Shown here piece after piece: positions 58,829 through 64,000 of a stretch of DNA of 64,000 nucleotides. How positions within the stretch are numbered: the first letter of the stretch is position 1; every line of letters starts with the position of its first letter. The notes below the pieces were generated by a model that searched no databases, was not told the origin of the DNA, and saw only the letters and a list, made by a program, of their open reading frames with translations. The position numbers and the translations under genes were made by a program. The stretch lies in NCBI GenBank assembly GCA_036502625.1, contig DASXYG010000080.1, positions 1 through 64,000 of the forward strand, written 5' to 3'. This DNA comes from DASXYG01 sp036502625. Lineage in GTDB: Bacteria; Actinomycetota; Actinomycetes; Streptosporangiales; Streptosporangiaceae.

Positions 58829-61360
58829 TTGGTCTACGTGCTGGATTTCGGGGAAATCGACGCGGCGAATGCCGGCGAGGCCGGCGGCAAGGGGGCGAAC
58901 CTGGGGGAGCTCGCACGGATCGACGGGGTGCGGGTGCCGGCGGGGTTCTGCGTGACCACGGACGCCTACCGGCGGGTCGCGGCGGCGGCGCCGGAGGTGG
59001 CGGCGCGGCTGGAACCGCTGGTGTCCGTGGACCCGGACGACCATGCGGCGGTCCGTACACGGAGCGCGGCCGTACGCGCGGCCGTCGAGGACGTCGCGAT
59101 GCCCGGCGACCTCGAGGCGGCGATCGGCGCGGCGCTGGCCCGGCTCGGGGAGGACGGGGCGTACGCGGTGCGGTCGAGCGCGACGGCCGAGGACCTCCCG
59201 ACCGCGTCCTTCGCCGGGCAGCAGGACTCCTACCTCGGCATCGTGGGCGTGGCGGCGGTGCTGCGGCACGTACGGCGGTGCTGGGCGTCGCTGTTCACCG
59301 AGCGCGCGGTGGCGTACCGGCGGCGCAACGGCATCGACGACCGCGCCGTACGGATGGCCGTCGTCGTGCAGCGGATGGTCGACGCCGACGCGGCCGGGAT
59401 GCTGTTCACCGCCGACCCGGTGACCTCGAACCGGAAGGTCGCCACCGTGGAGGCCGTCTGGGGGCTGGGCGAGGCGCTGGTCTCCGGGCAGGTCACCGGC
59501 GACGTGTACACCGTGCGCGACGACCAGGTCGTCACCGCGGAGGTCGCGGCCGGCGCGCGGCCGGCCCTCACGGACGCGCAGGCCGTCCGGCTCGTACGGC
59601 TCGGGCGGCGGATCGAGGCGCACTTCGGCCGGCCGCAGGACATCGAGTGGGCCCGCGTGGGCGAGGACTTCCACATCGTGCAGAGCCGGCCGATCACCAC
59701 GCTGTTCCCCATCCCGGAGACCGCGGACGGTGAGCACCACGTCTACCTCTCCGTCGGGCACCAGCAGATGATGACCGACGCGATGAAGCCGCTGGGGCTG
59801 TCGTTCTGGCAGATGACGACCCCGCGGCCGATGCACGAGGCGGGCGGGCGGCTGTTCGTCGACGTGGCCCCGCTGCTGGCCGCGCCCGCGGCCCGCAAGG
59901 ACCTGCGGGCGATGATGGGGAAGTCCGACCCGCTGTTCCTTGACGCCCTCGACACCGTCCTCGGCGGCGAGGCGGGCACGGACGATGAGCCGGACGCGGA
60001 CACCGGCGCCGCGCCCGAGCCCGAACCGATCGAGGCAGGACCCGAGCTCGTCACCGAGCTGATCCGGGCCGCCGAGGAGTCCGCGGCGACGCTGCGGCGG
60101 GAGATCAGGGACCTGTCAGGGACGGAGCTGCTCGACTTCGTCCGGGACGACATCGCCGAGCTGAGGCGCGTCCTGTTCGACCCGCGCGGCATTCGGCTGA
60201 TCATGGCGGCGATGGACGCGGCGTTGTGGCTGAACGACCGGCTGGCGGCGTGGCTGGGCGAGCGGAACGCCGCCGACGCGCTCACGCAGTCCGTCGACCA
60301 CAACGTCACGTCGGAGATGGGCCTGGCGCTGCTCGACGTCGCCGACGCCGTCCGGCCGTACCCGGAGGTCGTGGCGTACCTGCGGCGGGCCGCCGACGAC
60401 GGCCGCGACGGCGACGCCTTCCTCGACGAACTGGCCGGGCTGCCCGGCGGCGCGGCCGCGCGCGACGCCTTCCGCGCGTACCTCGACGCGTACGGCATGC
60501 GCTGCGCCGGCGAGATCGACATCACCCGTACGCGGTGGAGCGAGCGGCCCGTCACCCTCGTACCGACGCTCCTCGGCGACCTCCAGGCGTTCGAGCCGGG
60601 CGCCGGGCGGCGCCGCTTCGCGGAGGGACGCGAGGAGGCGCGCCGTACGGAGGAGGACGTGCTGGCGCGGCTGCGCGCCCTGCCCGGCGGCGAGCGCAAG
60701 GCCGCGGAGACGAAGCGGATGATCGACCGCGTCCGCGCGTTCGCCGGCTACCGCGAGTACCCGAAGTACGGCATGGTCACCCGCTACCTCGTCTACAAGA
60801 AGGCGCTGCTGCGGGAGGCCGGCCGGCTCGTCGGGTCCGGGGTGCTGCGCGCGCCCGACGACATCTTCTACCTCCGCCTCGCCGAGCTGCGGGAGGTCGT
60901 CCGCACCGGCAAGGGGGACGCCGAGCTGGTACGGGAGCGGCGCGCGGCGTTCCGTTCGTACGAGACCCTCACCCCGCCCCGGGTCCTCACCTCCGAGGGA
61001 GAGGCCGCCACCGGCCGCTATCGGCGCGACGACGCCCCGCCCGGCGCCCTGCCCGGCCTCCCGGTGTCGGCGGGCCTGGTCGAGGGCCGTGCCCGGGTCG
61101 TCACCGACATGGCGACCGCCGACCTCGAGCCGGGCGACATCCTGGTGACCACCTTCACCGACCCGAGCTGGACGCCTCTGTTCGTGACCGCCGCCGGCCT
61201 GGTCACCGAGGTGGGCGGCCTCATGACGCACGGCGCGGTGGTCGCCCGCGAGTACGGCCTGCCGGCGGTGGTCGGCGTCCCCCGCGCCACGCGCCTGATC
61301 CCCGACGGCCACCGAATCCGCGTCCACGGCACCGAGGGCTACGTCGAGCTCCTCGACTGA
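58829..61360 (+). CDS. rph: Rifampin phosphotransferase / PEP-synthase-like protein
   Basis: An 843-residue protein with the three-domain layout of rifampin phosphotransferase. An ATP-grasp domain (GGKGANLGELARI, AVRSSATAEDLPTASFAGQQ, VWGLGEALVSGQVTGD) covers about residues 1-300. A middle substrate domain follows. The C-terminal swivel domain has the catalytic His801 in GGLMTHGAVVAREYG. Such enzymes inactivate rifamycins by phosphorylation with ATP; related proteins have other substrates. The start is TTG, giving MVYVLDFGEID as in the family. An acidic insert (about residues 385-415) is unusual. No rifamycin-associated element was recognised upstream. Confidence 0.85.
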   Translation: MVYVLDFGEIDAANAGEAGGKGANLGELARIDGVRVPAGFCVTTDAYRRVAAAAPEVAARLEPLVSVDPDDHAAVRTRSAAVRAAVEDVAMPGDLEAAIGAALARLGEDGAYAVRSSATAEDLPTASFAGQQDSYLGIVGVAAVLRHVRRCWASLFTERAVAYRRRNGIDDRAVRMAVVVQRMVDADAAGMLFTADPVTSNRKVATVEAVWGLGEALVSGQVTGDVYTVRDDQVVTAEVAAGARPALTDAQAVRLVRLGRRIEAHFGRPQDIEWARVGEDFHIVQSRPITTLFPIPETADGEHHVYLSVGHQQMMTDAMKPLGLSFWQMTTPRPMHEAGGRLFVDVAPLLAAPAARKDLRAMMGKSDPLFLDALDTVLGGEAGTDDEPDADTGAAPEPEPIEAGPELVTELIRAAEESAATLRREIRDLSGTELLDFVRDDIAELRRVLFDPRGIRLIMAAMDAALWLNDRLAAWLGERNAADALTQSVDHNVTSEMGLALLDVADAVRPYPEVVAYLRRAADDGRDGDAFLDELAGLPGGAAARDAFRAYLDAYGMRCAGEIDITRTRWSERPVTLVPTLLGDLQAFEPGAGRRRFAEGREEARRTEEDVLARLRALPGGERKAAETKRMIDRVRAFAGYREYPKYGMVTRYLVYKKALLREAGRLVGSGVLRAPDDIFYLRLAELREVVRTGKGDAELVRERRAAFRSYETLTPPRVLTSEGEAATGRYRRDDAPPGALPGLPVSAGLVEGRARVVTDMATADLEPGDILVTTFTDPSWTPLFVTAAGLVTEVGGLMTHGAVVAREYGLPAVVGVPRATRLIPDGHRIRVHGTEGYVELLD

Positions 61361-61444
61361 CGTCGAAGGCGCCGACCGTGAAGGAGCCCGCCATGTTCCG
61401 CCTCGGCCACGTTCGGCGGCTTCCCGCTCGGATAGCGTCGCCGG

Positions 61445-62224
61445 GTGGATCGGGATGAACGGCTGCCGCACGCCTCGTCGTTCGGCGCGGCGGCGGCCGC
61501 GTACGCCGAGCACCGTCCGGACTACGCGCAGGCCGCGGTGCGCTGGGCGCTCGCGGCCGCGCCCGGGCCGCGCGTGCTGGACCTCGGCGCCGGAACCGGC
61601 AAGCTGACCGCCACGCTCATCGCGCTGGGCGCCGAGGTGACCGCGGTCGAGCCCGACCCGGCGATGCGGGCCGAGCTGCGCCGCGCGCTGCCGGCCGTCC
61701 GTGCCCTGCCGGGGAGCGCCGAGGCGATACCGCTGCCGGACGCGTCCGTCGACGCCGTCCTGGCCGGGAACGCCATGCACTGGTTCGACATGGCCGTCGC
61801 GGGCCCCGAGATCGCCAGGGTCCTCGCTCCCGGCGGCATCCTGGCCGGCCTCTGGAACGTCATGGACGACGAGGTCGAGTGGGTCGCCGCACTCGCGCGG
61901 GTCAGCGGCGCCGCGGCCATCGGCCCGCGCGACACGTCCACCTCCTGGCGCGCCGAGACGGCCGGCGCGCACCTTCCCACGACCGGCGTGGCCGCCCCGT
62001 TCGGCTCGGCGGAGCAGGCCGGGTTCCCGCACGGCCAGCGCCGTACCGCCGCCTCCCTCGTCGCGACCATCGCGACCCGCGCGGGGATGCTGGTCATGCC
62101 GGAACAGGAACGAGAGATCACGCTGGGCCGGATCCGTGCCTTCCTCGCGGGCAGGCCGGAGACCGCCCGCGGCGAGTTCACCCTCCCGATGCTGACCGGC
62201 GTGCTGCGCGTCCGCCGGTTGTGA
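61445..62224 (+). CDS. Class I SAM-dependent methyltransferase
   Basis: A 259-residue methyltransferase. The SAM-binding motif VLDLGAGTGKLTATLIALG is at about residue 45, with acidic VTAVEPD and later GNAMHWFD, typical of the UbiE/methyltransferase-11 group. The start is GTG. The substrate is unknown. It stands 84 bases after the rifampin phosphotransferase-like gene. Confidence 0.88.
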   Translation: MDRDERLPHASSFGAAAAAYAEHRPDYAQAAVRWALAAAPGPRVLDLGAGTGKLTATLIALGAEVTAVEPDPAMRAELRRALPAVRALPGSAEAIPLPDASVDAVLAGNAMHWFDMAVAGPEIARVLAPGGILAGLWNVMDDEVEWVAALARVSGAAAIGPRDTSTSWRAETAGAHLPTTGVAAPFGSAEQAGFPHGQRRTAASLVATIATRAGMLVMPEQEREITLGRIRAFLAGRPETARGEFTLPMLTGVLRVRRL

Positions 62225-62333
62225 GGGGTTCGCCTTTCCGTACGCGGTCAACCCGGGGTCCACCCGCGGGTTGACGTGACCCGGGGCGGCGGTTTCTACC
62301 GTCGTTTCGGTGGGCTACGGACGGAGTACGGAA

Positions 62334-62753
62334 ATGAGTGAAGCGGGCGGGCCGGCGCGGGTCCTCGAGTCGTTCCGGGAAGCGTGGGACGCCGGGGACG
62401 CGGCGGCGTACGGGCGGCTGTTCACCGAGGACGCGACGTACGTGATCTTCATGGGCGAGGTCATGCTCGGGCGGGCGGAGATCGAGGACACCCATCGCGA
62501 CGTGTTCGCGAAGTGGCAGAAGGGCACGACGATGATCGTCGAGCCGCTGCGCACCACGATGCTCGGTGACGATGCCGCGGTCGTCCTCACCCGAGGGGGG
62601 ATCGGGCACGGGCACGTCGCGTTCGACAAGTTCCAGACGTTCACCCTGGTGCGCCGGGACGGGCGGTGGCTCATCGCCGCGTTCCAGAACACCGGGATGA
62701 GCGCGCACGCGAAGCGGCGGTACGCCGATCAGGCTCCGGCGGGTGAGGCGTGA
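62334..62753 (+). CDS. SnoaL-like (NTF2 fold) protein, SgcJ/EcaC type
   Basis: A 139-residue small protein with the cystatin/NTF2-like pattern: a first helix ARVLESFREAWDAGDAAAYG, then LFTEDATYVIFMGEVMLGRAEI, and a last strand pair FTLVRRDGRWLIAAFQNT. Members act as isomerases, hydrolases or binding proteins, and no function can be given here. I chose ATG at 62334. The stop overlaps the CPBP gene. Confidence 0.82.
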   Translation: MSEAGGPARVLESFREAWDAGDAAAYGRLFTEDATYVIFMGEVMLGRAEIEDTHRDVFAKWQKGTTMIVEPLRTTMLGDDAAVVLTRGGIGHGHVAFDKFQTFTLVRRDGRWLIAAFQNTGMSAHAKRRYADQAPAGEA

Positions 62754-63472
62754 TGGCGGGGGAGACCATCGGGCGCGATCGGCTGGAGCACGGGACGGGG
62801 ACGCGCCGGCGGCCGGGGTGGACGGAGATCGGCGTCGGTCTCGTCACCTCCACCGTCCTCACCCTCGGGCTGACGATCGCGGTCCACGCGGTCGCCGGGC
62901 CGGTGGCGTTCGACGTCTTCCTGATGGTGCTGTCGTTCATCGCCGCGGGGGGCGGGTTCGCCGCCGCCGTCGCGGTGCGGATCCGCTCCCTGGCGGCGTT
63001 CGGGGTGCGCCGTACGACCGTACGCTGGCTGCTCATCGGGCTCGCCGGCGGTGTGCTGGCGTTCGTGCTGAAGTTCCCGGTGACGAAGATCTACGTCGGG
63101 TTGACCGGGTACACGGGCAACCCGCAGGCGATGTGGGCCTCGGCCGCGGCCGACGGCGTGGTGCTGACGGTCCTGGCGTTCCTGTTCCTCGGCGTGCTCA
63201 CGCCCATCGGGGAGGAGCTGCTCTTCCGCGGCGTGATCGCGACCGCGCTGCTGCGCTACGGTGCGGTCGCCGGGGTCCTCGGCAGTGCGGTGGTCTTCGC
63301 CGTGCTGCACGGCAACATCGTCACCGCGTTGTCGGGGCTGATCGTCGGGTTGATCGCCGGTGAGCTGCGACGGCGTAGCGACTCGGTCTGGCCGGGCGTC
63401 GCCGCGCACATCGTGTTCAACGTCCTGAGCAACGTGCTGGCCTTCGTGGTGCTGCCCCTGCTGGGCGGCTGA
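62753..63472 (+). CDS. CPBP family intramembrane metalloprotease (Rce1/Abi-like)
   Basis: A 239-residue membrane protein with about seven helices. The three CPBP motifs are present: GEELLFRGVI (two Glu and Arg), FAVLHGN (His) and AHIVFNVLSN (His, Asn). Family members are intramembrane proteases, linked in some bacteria to bacteriocin self-immunity. It begins inside the stop codon of the SnoaL-like gene and overlaps the next gene by one base (TGATG). Confidence 0.88.
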   Translation: MAGETIGRDRLEHGTGTRRRPGWTEIGVGLVTSTVLTLGLTIAVHAVAGPVAFDVFLMVLSFIAAGGGFAAAVAVRIRSLAAFGVRRTTVRWLLIGLAGGVLAFVLKFPVTKIYVGLTGYTGNPQAMWASAAADGVVLTVLAFLFLGVLTPIGEELLFRGVIATALLRYGAVAGVLGSAVVFAVLHGNIVTALSGLIVGLIAGELRRRSDSVWPGVAAHIVFNVLSNVLAFVVLPLLGG

Positions 63473-64000
63473 TGACGACGGGGGGAACGGTGAGCACGGA
63501 TCCGCGGGGCGCGTCCCCGGCACGGCTCCTGGCCGGGGTGGTCGTACGGCTGGCGGCGCTCGCGGTCATCGTGTACGGGTCGGTCACCTTCGGCCCGGGA
63601 CTGGGCGGCACCGGACGGCCGCTGGTGGCGCTGGTGTGCACCGTTGTGGCCTGCGCCGGGTGGCTGGGGTGGACCGCGACGAGCCACAGCCCGTCGGCCG
63701 GCGCCGCGGTGCCGGCGGGCGGCCTCGCCCGGTGGGTGCTGTGGGTCTCGGTGTCGCTGTTGAGCGTGGCGGGCTCGGTGCTGGCCGGGGTGAGCCCGGC
63801 GTCGCCCGCCTTCGCGCTGTGCGCGGCGGGGATCTTCGCCGCCGCATTGGTGATGGACGTCCTTCCGGCGGTCGGGCTGCTCGTCGTCTCCGTGGCGGGC
63901 ATGGCGATCGGCACGGCGGCGTTCGGGCACTCCTGGACGCTCTTCGCCGCCTACAGCGCCGGGATCGCGGGGCTCCTGCTGGGCGGGTTCAACCGCGGCC
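63472..64000 (+). CDS. Membrane protein, N-terminal part; possibly a sensor histidine kinase
   Basis: An open frame runs off the window end. From ATG 63472 (or GTG 63490) it encodes at least 176 residues with four to six hydrophobic segments (VVVRLAALAVIVYGSV, VLWVSVSLLSVAGSVLAGV, FALCAAGIFAAALVM, LLVVSVAGMAIGTAAF, AAYSAGIAGLLLGGFNRG). The final Gly-Gly-Phe-Asn-Arg after a helix resembles the junction before the dimerisation domain in NarL-type histidine kinases. The catalytic part would lie outside the window, so the call is tentative. Confidence 0.55.
   Translation, partial: MTTGGTVSTDPRGASPARLLAGVVVRLAALAVIVYGSVTFGPGLGGTGRPLVALVCTVVACAGWLGWTATSHSPSAGAAVPAGGLARWVLWVSVSLLSVAGSVLAGVSPASPAFALCAAGIFAAALVMDVLPAVGLLVVSVAGMAIGTAAFGHSWTLFAAYSAGIAGLLLGGFNRG

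Noticed and set aside
61393..61458. Tiny rightward open frame after the phosphotransferase gene
   Set aside because: About 20 codons, overlaps the methyltransferase start and has no recognisable feature beyond a possible ribosome-binding site.
1..64000. CRISPR array, insertion sequence, prophage or secondary-metabolite synthase genes
   Set aside because: No regularly spaced repeats, transposase, phage structural, NRPS or PKS motifs were seen in any frame.

Overview
The window comes from a very GC-rich actinobacterium. Codons end almost always in G or C, many starts are GTG, 4-bp ATGA/GTGA gene overlaps are common, and the words GTACG/CGTAC are frequent. The neighbourhood korAB, a second nuo cluster, htpX and yajQ resembles the order known from Streptomyces and relatives. 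Membership of the Streptosporangiales/Thermomonosporaceae side of the phylum is inference only.

Region 1 (6-12774) is a core-like neighbourhood. It holds 2-oxoglutarate:ferredoxin oxidoreductase (korAB), a three-gene operon of two calpain-like cysteine-protease proteins around an 85-residue protein, a decayed second complex I cluster (nuoA-B-C-H-I plus a nuoJ/K/L remnant; nuoD missing), htpX, yajQ and tRNA-Tyr. The calpain-like proteins share a pilin-like leader and a nearly identical middle, but their protease ends have diverged, as in polymorphic toxins.

Region 2 (12895-43268) is an import and hydrolysis island for peptides and amides. Two complete Dpp-type ABC transporters (16877-23554 and 28200-33681) are interleaved with a D-aminopeptidase-like M55 protein, an isoaspartyl peptidase/asparaginase, an amidohydrolase, an N,N-dimethylformamidase-like protein, a ketopantoate reductase, a ketopantoate reductase-amidase fusion, 3-methylaspartate ammonia-lyase, a creatininase-family amidohydrolase, an SDR, M20, M19 and DUF885 peptidases and an S33 hydrolase. 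RpiR, Lrp and GntR regulators lie among them. The combination suggests scavenging of unusual peptides containing D-residues, isoaspartyl links or 3-methylaspartate. The true substrate is not visible.

Region 3 (43279-53947) is an aromatic or heterocyclic acid module. A leftward operon encodes a CoxG-like protein, the FAD, molybdopterin and [2Fe-2S] subunits of a xanthine-dehydrogenase-family hydroxylase, an alpha/beta hydrolase and a UbiD decarboxylase. A rightward set encodes an IclR regulator, two MFS carriers and UbiX, which makes the prenylated flavin UbiD needs. A shared inverted repeat lies before both promoters.

Region 4 (54003-64000) is mixed: an MFS remnant, small membrane proteins, MarR and HxlR regulators, another MFS carrier, an NAD(P)-binding protein, a rifampin-phosphotransferase-type enzyme, a methyltransferase, a SnoaL-like protein, a CPBP membrane protease, and the start of a membrane protein cut by the window edge. 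Several genes (nuoA, nuoJ, the 42296 deacylase remnant, the 54003 MFS remnant) look shortened by internal deletions, which is either real decay or an assembly problem.
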